Assembly (NCBI GenBank): GCA_028671895.1
Contig: CM053796.1
Coordinates: 29,386,860 to 29,450,859, forward strand
DNA from: Oenanthe sinensis
Taxonomy: Eukaryota; Streptophyta; Magnoliopsida; Apiales; Apiaceae
Direction: 5' to 3'
DNA length: 64,000 nt
The translations under genes were made by a program, and so were the position numbers. Positions 23,859-36,759 of the stretch are shown in pieces. The notes under the pieces are model-generated. The model was not told the DNA's origin, ran no database searches, and worked only from the letters and a program-made list of their open reading frames with translations. Position 1 is the first letter of the stretch. Each line of letters starts with the position of its first letter.

Positions 23859-25490
23859 TTATGCTTACAAACAAACTACTCAGCATCATATTACATCATC
23901 TCTGCTGTCATGTCCTAAGTCATATTATGCTTCAAGATTCAAACTCAAAGAGCAGTTAGCTTCTGTCTTTCAACCCCCACCCAAAACACACTAGCCTGGC
24001 TTTTTGACAAATGGAGCTGTTTTTAGCCCTCCCGTAATTCACCCTTCAAATCTACTTGTAATTCAATCCGTTTTCTCAAGTTTGATATTTATTTGTCTAA
24101 TAATTATTTAAATTGATTGAAATAAACATAGAGTTTTAGTTGCTATTTAAATTTAATTGGATTTAGTTCGTTAACGATTTACACACCAAAAATGTTACGG
24201 ATTTAATAACCAAAATTATTCATGCCTTAAATATTCGGGTGTTAACTGAATATTGATGCGTTAACTTATAGTGATGTAGCAATCAGTGTTCCCGTAAAAT
24301 CTCCGTCTAATTTTTAATTTTTTAATAATTAAACTTATAACCGAGTATTAATTCTAAGAAATTTTTGGGGATTACACATAGTCGAATTCAGGACCAGGAC
24401 CAGGGACAATAAAAAATAACTTCTTTAGCAACTTTAAAATTATAAGTAAAATTATTCAAAATAAAAACATAAATAGGCAGTTATCGTAGTTATCGGTCTC
24501 GGTCTTTTATCAACTTGGCATTCGAGTCGACCACTCCATGCTCCATGTCCCTTTCATTTGGCTGTAGAGTACAATGACGCTATTAGCCTATTAAGTTGTT
24601 TAAGGAACCGAACTGAAAATAGTGAAAGAAAATATATCACACCAGAATGAACTAAAATATTTATTTTAATAAATATTGAAAAACACTAAAATTCGAAAAT
24701 AATTTTAAAGCGAATCTTAACTGTCAAATATCATACCAGAATGAACTGTAATATTATTAAAAGTGAAAAAAATACCTACTTACAAGGATAATAATAAATC
24801 AAAGTATATATATATATAGTTGGGCTCCATTGAAAACTACTTGGAGAACTTTGGAAAATATTTCTTATTTCGTAAAAATCATCACACTTTTTGTTCAAAA
24901 TACATATGTTTTGTAAATACAAACACAATTATATGAAAGAATTCTTTGAATTCTTAAAAAAATGATGAAAATTGTTTACAGAACATATAAATATGATTTA
25001 CAGAACATACTAGTATTACACTTCTCATTTCATTAAAAATATCACGTTTTTCATCAAGAACACATGTGTTCTGTAAATAAAAACACGACTAAAAGATTAA
25101 ATTATGCATTTGAAAAAAAAAATTGTGAAAAAATATTTACGGAACACGTATTATGAAAGTATAGAACATACTAGTTCTCCGCAGAACTAGTTATCATTTG
25201 AGTGTGTGTATATATATATATATATTCAAATATTGTCTTAGATAAATCGGGAAATAATTTTAAAAAAATAAATATTTTTTCTGTCCATTCCTTTCAAAAA
25301 AATCTCAAAGGGCAATCTAACACAGACATTCAATATAATTTACCTCCGTAAAATTGACGGAACAAAAAAATTCCTAATATTATAAATTTACCCTAACAGC
25401 AAAATATATAGTACTACGTAATAAGTTATATTTTTGAACAATATCTTATTTCCAATTCGAAGTTACCTCATGGAGTAGGAAAGCATTATT
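23859..25490. other. Intergenic region with possible inverted-end repeat
   Basis: An element-like unit spans about 24822-25196. It runs from GGGCTCCATTGAAAACTA to the reversed ACTCAAATGATAACTAGTTC, with repeated ACAGAACAT words inside and TA-repeat DNA on both flanks. Its class is uncertain. A (TA)n run lies at 25208-25226. Nothing else is recognised upstream of the gene at 25728. Confidence 0.4.
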
Positions 25491-25493
25491 AGT

Positions 25494-25502
25494 CCACGTG
25501 TC
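25494..25502 (+). promoter_or_regulatory. G-box/ABRE-like motif upstream of the DNase I-like gene
   Basis: CCACGTGTC contains the palindromic CACGTG core and the ACGTGTC form bound by bZIP (ABF-type) factors. It lies about 230 bp before the ATG at 25728, a usual promoter position. A single motif is weak evidence. Stress or ABA response is inference only. Confidence 0.45.
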
Positions 25503-25727
25503 ACTATACCCACATGCCAAAAGAGCCATGACAATTTATACGTCTATCAGCACTTAACTAACACAAAAATCATATCAATAATTTTCCAATCACAATCTTT
25601 AAATTCATATCTTATATTTATATCAATCCCATAAAAAACACAACTTAAACTTATATCTTCTCATGCAATCAACACCATATTAACCATTTGCTCTCCTCTG
25701 CAAACACTCTGTTTTTTCTTTGCAAAA

Positions 25728-28700
25728 ATGCTTAGAATACTCAATAGAAACCTCAAGCGCCTCTGTTCAAGACTCGGGTGGTCGGTTCGACGCAGGCCTA
25801 GGCCAAAGATTTTGATAAAAAAACTTGACAAAGCAAACTCAAAGCTCCAGTTAGAGCAAAAAGATTCATCTATCACTAATGGGTCAGCAGCAATTCATCC
25901 AAATGGATCAAAATCAAGAAACTCGATTCGTATCGCGACATTTAATGCTTCCCTTTTCTCCATGGCACCTGTCATTCCAAAGACTGAGTCATTTTCTACT
26001 TGTGCTTGTGAAAATGGTGATTTATCAAAGGTTAAAAGCTCCATTGATGTTAGTTTTAGAGCTAATTCATTGGTTGATCGTCCGAAAAGTATACTAAAAC
26101 AGAGTCCCCTGCATCCAACTACATTAAATTCAGAGGAGAATTTATCAAAGCAACAAAAGTTTGTGAAATCTAAATTAAGGGTATCGATAAATTTACCGGA
26201 TAATGAGATTTCATTGAAGAGAAGTGGACAGTTAAGCTTCGTTGAAGGCGATACAATCGATTCTTCGAAAGGAAAAGGTCAGTTGAGATCTAGTATGAGC
26301 ATGCCTACAAATGGGAAGACAGTGATCAATGGACAGAGTTTTAGGAGTACAAGAACAGTTGTTGAAGTATTGAGAGAGTTAGATGCTGATATATTAGCTT
26401 TACAAGATGTAAAAGCAGAGGAAGAAAAAGATATGAAGCCTTTGTCTGATTTAGCTGCAGCTTTGGGGATGAATTATGTATTTGCAGAAAGTTGGGCTCC
26501 TGAATATGGCAATGCTATATTGTCCAAATGGCCTATTAAGAGGTCCAGAATTCAGAAGATATTTGATGACTCTGATTTCAGGTTCTTGAGATTCTTTCTT
26601 CTTTATTTATAATATGTTCTAGAAAATCATGTCGATTTCCCAAAAATTTAGTAAGATTTTACCAAAAAATATTCTTAACATGCAACTATTAATCATGATC
26701 TAGGCAAAAAATAAGTGTTTAGAAAAGATCACAATATTAATTCTTCATCTATTCCATCTTTTATTTTTTATTTTTTTATGAGGTTTACACTTTACCATGT
26801 TTTAAGGCCGGTGGATAGGGTGTGAAAGGAGGAGCCATGTTGCACTATGCCACAAAATTAAGAGGATCCCAAAATATTCTTCTGACTCTAGTTTTCTGGA
26901 CACATTACAACTTAGTAACAAAAAATGTTATTAGTTCAACAAGTTGAAGGTGAAAATATGTATACACATGGCCTGGAATTATTAATGTTCAATTTTATAA
27001 TTAGCACATGACCTCGTAATATAATTAAGAATCTAAGATCGATACGTGATTACATCTTACTCTTCCCGAACCCGGCTTACGAGGGAGTTGGATATACTCC
27101 AATGTAGGTTTGGTTAGTTATGTGAAGGATGGGTTCATTTGTGCATAGCTCTAAACTTCATCTGACCATTTCACCTAAAATTTTGGAATCATCTGGCTGC
27201 TTTACTGTGTTATATGTGTACTAAATCTCAGTACGAGTCTTGAAGGTAGCTTCTCATGTTTTCTATTAAGAGTAGCATTGGCTGTCAAGAGATTTGGAAC
27301 AGCTGTCTGCTGTAATGTACAACTGATATTCTACCTACTGCTCTACTTTTTTAGGTTATTTTCTGTTTTTTTTCCTGGCATGTGATTCTAAATTATTCTG
27401 CATAAAATGAGTAACTTATTTTCTTTTGCTCTCCCGAATTTCTAACTTATCCTAGCTTAGTCAATTATCTATCAACGCTTGTCCTCAAAGTTGTAACATG
27501 CAATACAACATTTTTAATTGTGTCTTAGTTGATTTGAGTGATTAGACCAGAAATTTATTTATATTATATACTCCTTCCGTCCCATAATTCTGGTCTCATT
27601 TTGATTTTTCAAAATCAAATTTATTTAACTTTGACTAACAATTTAAAAATATTTATATATAATGTTACGACTTTACAAATTGATTCATAAAATAGAATAG
27701 TTAAATTTTATTACAATATTTTTTTAAAAAAAATATATATTATTATATAATACGTTTAATTTGTTGGTCAAAATTGATTAATTTGACTTTGAAAAGTCAA
27801 AATGAGACAAAAATTATGGGACCGAGGGAATAGTATATATCAGTGGTTATTTTTGTTCATTTTATTGTTATTGTGATGCTTCTGCTAAAATTAAATAGTA
27901 ATCTCCTTTTCCCAAACCTAATACTCCCACTGTTTTATGTCTTTATGATATGGGTCGATTTAGATTTTGGTCCATGGTATTTTTGATGTGTCGTTCTCAT
28001 CTTCAATTTACAAAATTATCTCTCCCTCTCTATCTCTCTCACTCACAGACACAAACATTTATAATCTATAATAATAATGAACTTATACAAGGACAAAGCA
28101 AGAACTTCGTTTAGTAACAATTATAATTTAGCAATAATATTAAAATGCAGAGAAATTGTTTTTTTCCATCCTATTCAGTTTAATGCATTTATTATCATTA
28201 TCTAATTAAGAATCTATCTTGTTATAAAAGAGTATCCTTAAAATCTGGATAAAGTTTATCTTCAAACCTTATTCCGATTTTATAAGTTCTATCACGATTC
28301 TTTGTTCTCTTCTGCTGTTGTGCATTACATGATGCTTTACTTATCCATTTTTGGTGGGAAAACTATAGATAAATAATCAGATTATGAAATGGGAAAACTT
28401 TCTAAAGGTTAATTAATCATAGGAAGTTGAACTAGGAATGAAAACAAGCTACGAAAATGGAAGACAACAATTTTATTGACTCCATACTGTGTTGTCTAAT
28501 AATGATGTAGGAATGTTCTGAAGGCTACAATTGATGTTCCCCAGACAGGAGAAATTGAGTTTCACTGCACCCTACTTGATCATCTAGACGAAAACTGGCG
28601 AATGAAGCAGATAAATGCCATAATCGGATCCAATGACACTCCTCACATTTTAGCTGGAGGACTGAATTCTCTTGATGAAACAGATTACTCATCAGAAAGA

Positions 28701-29355
28701 TGGAGCGACATTGTAAAAGTAAGAACTGCAACTTGAAATAATAAATCAAATAGACCCCATGTGGAATCATCATACTTTGTGTTCACAAATCACAACAATG
28801 TAATATATACCATGAACTAAATGATGCGAAATTTGACAATCTCTATTTAATTCAGTATTACGAAGAAATGGGAAAGCCAACACCAAAGCTTGAGGTCATG
28901 AGATATCTAAGAAGTAAACAGTATACAGATGCCAAGGAATTTGCAGGAGAGTGTGAGTCAGTAGTCATGATCGCGAAAGGGCAAAGTATGAAACACTGAT
29001 CACAACTTAATATTTGTCTGATATGTTATTAATTCTTGGATAGCACGATCTTATTAATTTGTTCTGTAATGCAGGTGTGCAAGGAACATGTAAATATGGA
29101 ACTCGGGTTGATTACGTCTTGTTATCACCAGACTCTCCTTACAAGTTTATTCCAGGATCATACTCAGTTTTCTCGTCGAAAGGGACTTCTGATCATCACA
29201 TTGTGAAAGTAGATATAACAAAAGTAGATACGAATTCTCAACAACAATTTGACAGTAGAAGAAGACGCAAATCGAAGCAACAGAGAATTGTAAAGATAAA
29301 TCATTCTTCGCCATCCACAAAAGGTATATGGAAAACAAACACTATCAAGAGATAA
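25728..29355 (+). CDS. Endonuclease/exonuclease/phosphatase (DNase I-like) family protein
   Basis: Four exons, 25728-26581, 28511-28718, 28856-28985 and 29075-29355, join in frame at GT-AG borders to give 490 residues. The N-terminus is basic (LCSRLGWSVRRRPRPKIL), followed by EEP strand IRIATFNASLFSM (N73). A Ser-rich, probably disordered insert of about 130 residues separates this from the domain core: DILALQDVKA (about 221), SWAPEYGNAILSKWPI (about 255), EFHCTLLDHLD (about 301), ILAGGLNS (331), KYGTRVDY (404) and GTSDHHIV (434). Order and spacing match the plant DNase I-like subfamily that includes Arabidopsis At3g21530 (recalled, not searched). The usual catalytic Asp of GDFN is Gly335 here, and the usual Glu of LQE is Asp227, so phosphoesterase activity is doubtful. 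Intron 1 (1.93 kb) holds a Stowaway MITE; introns 2 and 3 are 137 and 89 bp. Substrate and location are unknown. Confidence 0.9.
27571..27834. mobile_element. Stowaway MITE in intron 1 of the DNase I-like gene
   Basis: The left end CTCCTTCCGTCCCATAATTC, then TGGTCTCATTTTGA, pairs with the reversed right end CCCTCGGTCCCATAATTTTT, then GTCTCATTTTGA. TA lies at both borders. This is the typical CTCCCTCCGTCCC Stowaway form. It lies wholly inside the intron, away from both splice sites, so effects on splicing are not expected from position alone. Confidence 0.88.
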
Positions 29356-30945
29356 ATGTTTCATAAAAGAGTGTCTGACTTAATTTGCTTGATTTGGCTT
29401 GGATTGGTTTATTTCTTTTTACTTGTTGGAAATCAGAGAATTTAGAAACGGCTCCTTTTATATATTTCATACTGTCTATGAGATATATGAAAATTTTAGT
29501 TAAGATACTGTGTTTCACACTTCTGTCCAGTGTATATATAGGCAATTTGAAGTCTTATTCATGTAATCTGTATATTAGAAAAGTGTAGTTTATTTTTTAA
29601 AATAATTTAAACGAAGACACAGCCCAATGGTACGAAACTTGCAGTTACTCCCTTGCTAGTTGGTAGCAGCAGTCAAAATAAATTAATTTCTGTCACAAAT
29701 GAATTTATTCCAGTTATTCTTTATTTATCAATCAAAAATTTTAAGAGATCATCCCAGATGAAAGAGATTTAGAGAAGATAAAAGAGATTCAATTTATTCG
29801 TATCCTCCTCTAAAATTCAAAGATATATATGAACACATTTTTTAAATAAAACAAAATGATAACATATAATGGGTTTTTTATGTTAGAGGGGAGTGACCAC
29901 TCATTTCACTTAAATCACGTATTTCTAAAGCCGTTGAATATCAAACTTTTTATTGAACGAATATGTAAGATACATATAGTTTTAGATAGGGCTCATCATG
30001 TCCCTTTGATTTCGTTTTAAGTATTAAAAATTGTTTCAATTCCTCTTGTTTACATCGTATTGTACTTAGGTGAAGAAGCCCATAGGCCATATCAATGACT
30101 GATTATCAAGTGTTTTGTGACCGTAAGTGTTGGAAAATTTTGGTAACATATTTTGAAAGTGTGTCGGAATAATGGAGTAAAAAATATAATAATATGGTTG
30201 TTAACGAGAAATATAGTTTGTAAAAATGATTGGGTTGAATTTGGGAAGTGTTTCGATTTGTCTCGTGTATTTAATCACTTTTGTTAAGATACTTGCATAT
30301 GTATTTATATATGATCAAACTCACACAATCCTGTTATGATTGAATATATCACCGAGAGAATTTAGTGATATATTTTATTAAATATGAGAATTAATTGATT
30401 TTAGTAGATATAAATTTCGCGTTGTGATATTTTCTTGATTTGAAGAATATCGTTTGTAAATATTATCTGTGATTAATGCATTGAGATTGATTATTTCTTC
30501 GTTTCAGGGAGAGAATAACTTGAAGATTAATTAATTGATTATTACTGAAATTAATATTAAGAATTAAGGGAAATAAAAAGCCTATGCCAAAAATATGGTA
30601 TAACAACTACTCTTCATTTCTTCAGTACAACTTGCTATAGTAGAGAACTAAGCATTCTTCAATTGTTGAAGCAACTGAAAATAAATATTAGTGAATAATA
30701 TAGAGCGTCATCGTGCCCGTAATTCGTATTCATATGCAAGTTGACACCATACGTGAATTAAAAAGGATATATGTTTTGCCAAGATTTGTAAATGTACGAG
30801 CATTAATAATTTTTGTATAAATTCATTGGAATATTCATTGTATAATTTAAATTAGTGTACATGTTGAAGGATTTATGTGAACCATAGAAAAATCTTCGTT
30901 TATCATCGAACTCTCTTACTCGGAGAGTTAGACCTTCATATTAGA

Positions 30946-31092
30946 GAGGAGGACATTCAATAATATAAGTTTTATCCGTCAGTTCCCTGTTGGGGAGGAG
31001 GGCATTCAATAATGCAAGTTTTATCCATCGACTCTATACTAAAGATGAGAGTCTTTCAATAACATAAGTTTTGCAAGTCGACTCTTTGTTAT
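30946..31092. repeat. Three tandem units of about 49 bp
   Basis: Units starting near 30946, 30995 and 31044 share a (G/C)(A/T)TTCAATAA core followed by AAGTTTT and a GTC(A/G)(G/A) word. They are well diverged from each other. It may be part of the leader of a lost retroelement; no flanking ends were found. Confidence 0.7.
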
Positions 31093-31282
31093 AAATGATA
31101 TTAGAGTTATGCACGGCAGGAAGTGCAGATTCACTGTCCTATAAGTTTGTCTGTGGGCTCGACGAGGACGTCAACCCAATAAAATGGAGGTATTTGTAAC
31201 ATTCCAAATTGAATAGAATGAGTATGTTTGAGGCGTTTATAAGGATAAGTTAATAACTAATGAATACCAAATTGCTAGCTCT

Positions 31283-31310
31283 TTATATATATATATATAT
31301 ATATATATAC
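31283..31310. repeat. (TA)n microsatellite
   Basis: Alternating T and A for 28 bases. Confidence 0.95.
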
Positions 31311-33846
31311 CGCGATAATATATATATAATATTTTAAACACAATCCAATTAAACGCAACAATAAATATGTCGATTCGAAAATGTATATTTTTTTTGAAAC
31401 TATGCACCTCGTACAATCTTATAAATACATTCACAATCCTCAAAATAAAAATCTTGAACAATTTGTTTTTTAAAATACATGTGTGTCAGCCAAAATATGG
31501 GTTTCACAAATTTTCAATCACAATATACATAACTTGCATGAACTTTTGGCTAATAAAATATATATCATGCATGATATATATAAGTAAATATATGTGATTT
31601 TAGAAAATAAAAATAAAAACAACTATCTCATATTTTTTGCTAGATGGATATGATATGATTAATTATCGAGAGTAAATATATATCATTATTTTTTCATAAT
31701 TTTGATCCTTATTTAATAACTATTTATTGAGAATGTTTGTACCCAATTATTGGGTTTTATCTACCCATATATTGGGTTTTAGCCTCTCTTCTATGAGAGT
31801 TTATTTTTGTTTAATTTTTAATCTTCGAGATCGTAGATTTGCTCTATGTACATAATAGTGGTTCATTGACAAGGAATTGTACGAGTTTGCAATTAACGAT
31901 AATTTTTCGAACATATTTTGATAAATTAGATTTACATGTTTCTCGTCATTACAATAAATCGTTAGATTATCGATCCCTTAAAAAATGTTGTATATTCAAC
32001 AGTACAAGCTAGGGATACTCCAAAATGAAATATCGTTCAACGATCATACTTTTGATCGTGGGCAAAACCAGAATTAAGATACAGGGATAGGGTCAAATAA
32101 AAAAATCATCGATTTCGTGATCTCCTTTTTTTTAGGAAGCGATCTCTTTTTCAACATATATCAACGGAAATTTTTTAATAAATTTATCTTTCATTTGATT
32201 ACGGAGACTTGTTTTCATCATTTTTATAGTCAAAAATTTTCATAGCCTTAATTTTAAATTAATCATTCGATTTCGTAAACTTATTTTCATATTTTTTATA
32301 GCCAAAAAATTTTACAATCTTAATCTTAAATTAAATATTATTACTAAATTAAAAAATTTATAATATTTTGGAGGATCAATAAAATTATTTTATATTTTTT
32401 AGAATTTTGTATTTAAAATTCTATATAATAGGAAAGTTGGCGGGGTTGGGATTCTGTCCCGTCCCGTCCCCCTACTTCCACCCCAGCCTTTAATGAAGAA
32501 ACTTTGATTTGATTAATGTTATTATGTATTTGTTAATTTTTAATTATTTTTTATAGAAAATGTATGATTTTTAATTAATTAATTATTATGATTTTATCAA
32601 CCAGTTAGTTATTAGCTAATATTGTGTTTTAAAAAAAATTTAAGAGAAAAGAAAGGAAAGTTAAATAATTTATCTCTACACCTTATGCTTGAATGAATTT
32701 TTAGATTAAAAAAAAGTGAAACAATTGAGAATAAGATCTTTACATAGTTGTTATCAATTTTTTTCCATTTTTGGAAAAATTAGAGAGAAAGTAAAATAAC
32801 TTATTTTCTTATTATTTTTTCTATAAAAGTGACATAACTAACATAGCTCAAAATAAATTGATTTTATATTAAATATCCTTTTTGCATAAATTGTAAAAGT
32901 AAAATATTATTTATTAAGTATAAATTTTTACAAAAGATATCGCATACAAGTATAGAATATAAATGAGTTTTATATCGAAATGACTTCAAAATCTCTTATT
33001 TAGTTCACTCTATCTGAATAGGTCCTCATTTAAATTACTATATTATATCACGTCGTTAACATGTTTATTTCCATTAAATTATAAATTTAATGGAAATGAG
33101 TAAAATTTTAAATTTCAATTAAATTATAAATCAACGACTTTTATTGTTGACATGTTTATTCACGTTGCACTCATGTTGTTGCACTCATGTTGCATCATAC
33201 GTGCAATTTATAATTTGTCGGAAGGGTGAAACACTAAATTCAAAATCATTTAAAAGTATGTGCAGCGTGAATGAACATGTCAGTAAGAGTTTTTGGTTTA
33301 TAATTTATCATAAATTTTAAATTTTTAATCATTTCCTTCAAATTGTAATGGATGGGTACTGTGATGTAAAACCTGAATATAAATACAATAATATTTTATT
33401 CCAAAGAAACTGAGGGATAAGGTATCTGCAGTTCTTATATTACACAAAGAATAGCTGCCTAAATTAAAACTAAAAAGGTACTCCTATCTAATTTTTTTTT
33501 TGAAAAAACAGACAAAATGTAATAAACAATAGGAAATTTAGAAAAGATGCCAATATGCATGCAATGCTAAAATAGGCAAGAAAAAAAGCTATAGAAATTA
33601 AAGTATCAAAATCACATCAACCAGTGATTAAGCAGTAAAAATAAAATCATCGTTAGCGAAAATAATCGCCAATAAAATCAGGTTCCGATATTCTTAAAAA
33701 AAAAAAAAATCAGGTTCCGCTATGCATGACATTATTATTGAGCATCTTTCTCAATTTCTAATTTCCGCCCAACTCCTCGTCTTCCCTGTTACTGTCATTG
33801 TTTAAAAATGAGACGGATGTAGTCGGACGGATTTATTATTGATATA

Positions 33847-34122
33847 CTCCCTCCGTTTCATATTAATAGTTCACTTTTAGAAAAAATTTGTTTCAAAATA
33901 ATTGTCCATTTCAACTTTCAATGTAAAATTTAATCTAATTTATATTTTCAAAATCAACTCTATTTCACATATTTCTAATTTATATTTCCAAGATTAATTT
34001 TATACCATATATTATATTTATTCAATACAATAAATAAGAGTACAATCAATTAATAATAAATTTTTTTAATATGTATTATTTTTTGAAAGTGAACTATTAA
34101 TATGAAACAGATGGAGATGGAG
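33847..34122. mobile_element. Stowaway MITE
   Basis: The left end CTCCCTCCGTTTCATATTAA, then TAGTTCACTTT, pairs with the reversed right end CTCCATCTCCATCTGTTTCA, then TATTAATAGTTCACTTT. TA flanks both sides. It is AT-rich inside with no ORF. The open frame at 34066-34257 partly covers its right arm and is not a gene. Confidence 0.9.
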
Positions 34123-34644
34123 TATAATAAAATGATTTGAGTTTATTATCAAAACTACTTTAAAAAAAACCAAATGAGGCCCTATAGTTCCATGGACGAA
34201 AGAGCTCAATTCACACCAACGGACAATGTCACAATGGTATTTAGATGTTTGAAACAATTCACTTTCTTGACGAAAGACAAATACGAGTAATTTTTTAAAC
34301 CAAAAACGTAACGATTCGAGCCTGTATATATACTTCTAGACAATCAAATATCTTCGACAATCAATCAACAACGATCAAATATGTGTATAAATAAAAAGAT
34401 CAATCAATTGATAAACGACTTTAGCAATCAAATGTATTATACTAATTACTAATTGATAAGTTAAATTAGGAACACTGCGCCTTCAGTACTTTGTGACAAC
34501 GATTCATATAAAGAAAGAACAAATACACTACTCAATCATAAGACTACCAAAACTCTCGGGAACAGACAAAAAACAAAATTGACCTTTTACTTCACAATTT
34601 GTTCCAAGAAAAACCAAAGCACCATAAGCCGTTCTGTTTCCAAA

Positions 34645-35073
34645 TCATCGATGAGCTCCTGTCTCTAGAAGCTCCATACTCACCCGATCACCACCTTGAG
34701 GAGTCCGAACAACCTCCGAAAAATTATTTGGAACAACCGATATCTGTAACCTGCCTTCTTTTCTCACCGTCTCCAAACTGAACCTAGGCCTTCCATTCCT
34801 CTTCAAACTTGACAAAAGTGGAGGGAAAATCCTCACTCTTTTCTCGGCCACTCTTATTCTTGATTTCTCTGTCGTGACATCCTCGATAACATGATCCCCT
34901 CCGGTCTTGATACCCTCATTGTCGTGTTCATTGATAATAGCTTCTGAAGTAGTAATTCCACTGGAACCGCTGATTAACAGAGTAGTTTTGCTTGAAAGAT
35001 AGAGCTTGTTTCGACGAATGAATGTAGGGAGATTGTCTCCACTTTGAATAGACGGTGATGAATCGTTCATCAT
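34645..35073 (-). CDS. FANTASTIC FOUR (FAF)-domain protein, intact copy
   Basis: A single exon encodes 142 residues. Residues about 73-136 read RVAEKRVRIFPPLLSSLKRN, then a KEGRLQ block and a GGDRVSMELLE block. This follows the FAF-domain plan of a PP-containing start, a short basic linker, xEGRL and a closing hydrophilic G(G/D)R(L/V) strand. Arabidopsis FAF proteins regulate shoot meristem size, but this short protein is closer to 'FAF-like' members of unknown role. The first 70 residues are Ser/Thr-rich and unstructured in appearance. Met1 or Met2 could start translation. The second copy (39335) lacks Met1 but keeps Met2. The gene ends at a TGA directly after GAHR. It belongs to a duplicated block whose other copy is broken. 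The domain call is by eye. Confidence 0.72.
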   Translation of the reverse strand: MMNDSSPSIQSGDNLPTFIRRNKLYLSSKTTLLISGSSGITTSEAIINEHDNEGIKTGGDHVIEDVTTEKSRIRVAEKRVRIFPPLLSSLKRNGRPRFSLETVRKEGRLQISVVPNNFSEVVRTPQGGDRVSMELLETGAHR

Positions 35074-35551
35074 AGGTGAAATGTATAGGTAAAATTTATG
35101 TAATGAGATGGTTTATATAGAGATAGGTGAAATTTTTTTGGAAGGTTTAAATTTTTGAAACGTAAAATTTCAAGAATTAATAGATGTGATGGGATATGAT
35201 ATGATAGTAATTTTGGGAAGTTATTGTCGGGATACCTACCATGTTATCTCAATGTAATTTTGGATTATATATTATTATTTGATATACTCTCTAGGCCTCT
35301 AGCTCCTCACATGAATAATTTTATGATTAAATTTTAATTAAAAACTAAAAATTATTATTTTATATTTTTTACAAACTTAAAGTTAAATTTTAAAATAAAT
35401 TGAATATATATTTTAGTGTATTGATATTAATTAAATTTAACAGTTAAAACTAAATTTTTAATTACAAACTACTTGTACTCTAGTTATTTTTTCTTTTTTG
35501 AACTTATTTATATAGTTGGGGGACATGCCATTAATACAATACAGCTAGCAC
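34653..35551. repeat. Duplicated FAF block, copy 1
   Basis: Sequence from the end of the FAF coding region through its promoter and about 480 bp upstream matches 38930-40101 closely. Homology stops on the coding side within about 10 bp of the FAF stop codon, and on the other side after GCCATTAATACAATACAGC at about 35551. Copy 1 lacks the Stowaway MITE found in copy 2. Its sequence TTGGATTATATATTATTATT is the unoccupied site. Confidence 0.92.
35112..35119 (-). promoter_or_regulatory. TATA box of the FAF gene
   Basis: CTATATAA read on the minus strand, about 40 bp before the first ATG. It is also present before copy 2 (near 39377). The distance implies a very short leader if it is used. Confidence 0.5.
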
Positions 35552-35602
35552 GATTTACAACTATGTAGAAAGTTAGAAATTGTTCGCCAAATCTTAATTG
35601 GT

Positions 35603-35646
35603 AGAGCATCTCCGACCATTTTCACCGGTTAACTAAAAAATTTAGC
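35603..35646. mobile_element. End of a truncated MITE
   Basis: AGAGCATCTCCGACCATTTT is a common terminal sequence of plant MITEs. The sequence is cut at 35647 by the LTR that follows, and no matching opposite end is present. The LTR element probably inserted into it. Confidence 0.4.
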
Positions 35647-36363
35647 TGATATTGATAGAGAAATCTGGTAATCAACAAATATCGAGATTTTTTGTCGGAA
35701 AAAGATCTAGCCTGGCTGAATTATCGCCGGAGCGTGGTAATTTGTATAATATTGGGGGCTGAGATTACTAGTTTTCAGACTAACTAGAGTTTTGTTCTCT
35801 GAGGCTGTGAGTTCTAATAATTCCGATCCCCAACAATTAGCCTATGTACCTCTATTTATAGGGAAAATAGAGGATCAAACCCACGTAGTTCTTGGCAGAG
35901 TAAAGGCCCAATAGGAAAATGAGTTTCCTTCTTCGAATCAAATACAACAAAGGCAAATAAGAACCTTCTTGGAAGAAGACTCTACATTCAGGCTTGTTTG
36001 GATAGGTCAAAACTCAGTATAAGGCCCAAGGACTTCATGGATCCGACGTTGACCCAGAAACCATGGGCTCTAGCCGGTCCACTACTGCTATTTCCTTGGA
36101 TACCTTGACTGGAGTCCAGCACTAGATCCACCGTAAATATAGGTCATGTCTTAAGCCCCTAGACGATGGCAACCCGCCTGAGTACAGGGAAATGATCTTC
36201 CAAGATAAGGTCAATAGGTATTGACAACCATAGAAAGCGGAGATATTAACGGACAAAGACAAGTGACTGTAAGAGATTCGGCTTAACTTGCCCAACAGGG
36301 GCGCACCCTCCCTCAACCACACGTAGGCACGTCTTCTTTGTAACAAGAAAAGCATGTACAACA
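35647..36363 (-). mobile_element. LTR of a Tat/Retand-like gypsy element
   Basis: Read on the minus strand it starts TGTTGTACATGC and ends CTCTATCAATATCA, giving TG...CA ends. A TATA box (TATAAATAGA, 35851-35860) sits in the position expected for LTR transcription start. To its right, at 36364-36377, is the G-run ACTTGGGGGGTAGT (minus strand), placed like a polypurine tract before a 3' LTR. The exact right border may be 36360. No second LTR is seen; the element is cut off near 38920. Confidence 0.68.
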
Positions 36364-36377
36364 ACTACCCCCCAAGT
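36364..36377 (-). other. Polypurine tract of the Tat-like element
   Basis: ACTTGGGGGGTAGT on the minus strand directly abuts the LTR start, marking the LTR as the 3' copy of a minus-strand element. Confidence 0.55.
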
Positions 36378-36593
36378 CTTGAAATTATTGGAGATGTTCG
36401 AGAGAGTTTTTTTATCCTGCTAGATTCCTTCCTTTGGGCGCGTCCAAAGACAATAACTTACCAGAAATCTACCAGCCAAGACACCTTAATTTCACTTTTC
36501 CTTTTGTATTACTCTATAAGTAGGCGCGCCTATACCTTGGGCGTGTCCAGAGAAGACCAACCGTTCAAGAGTACCCCTATGCTCATAACCACC

Positions 36594-36603
36594 TATATAT
36601 ATA
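36594..36603 (+). promoter_or_regulatory. TATA box for the antisense accessory ORF
   Basis: TATATATATA on the plus strand lies inside the Tat-like element, about 160 bp before the first exon-like segment and opposite to the LTR promoter. It is consistent with separate transcription of the antisense ORF, which is inference. Confidence 0.45.
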
Positions 36604-36759
36604 CGCCAACTGTACCCCCTTCGCTTCTACACGAGACACGATGTTCACAAAAGCTAATGAGAACTTGCCACATAGTCTACGTGTTCCATCAATATATATA
36701 CATCTCTTATACTTTGTTTATTTTTACTTTTTTACATTCCAAACAACATTTCTCCCTCA

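Larger units (their letters stand above)
29356..33846. other. Gene-free region downstream of the DNase I-like gene
   Basis: No coding sequence is recognised over 4.5 kb. It contains a three-unit tandem repeat (30946-31092) and a (TA)n run (31283-31310). The rest is AT-rich DNA with scattered short duplications, such as ATCAGGTTCCG on either side of an A-run near 33690. Confidence 0.45.

Noticed and set aside
30128..30640. Copia-like LTR beginning TGTTGGAAAATTTTGG
   Set aside because: No matching end, no second LTR, no primer site or target duplication could be found.
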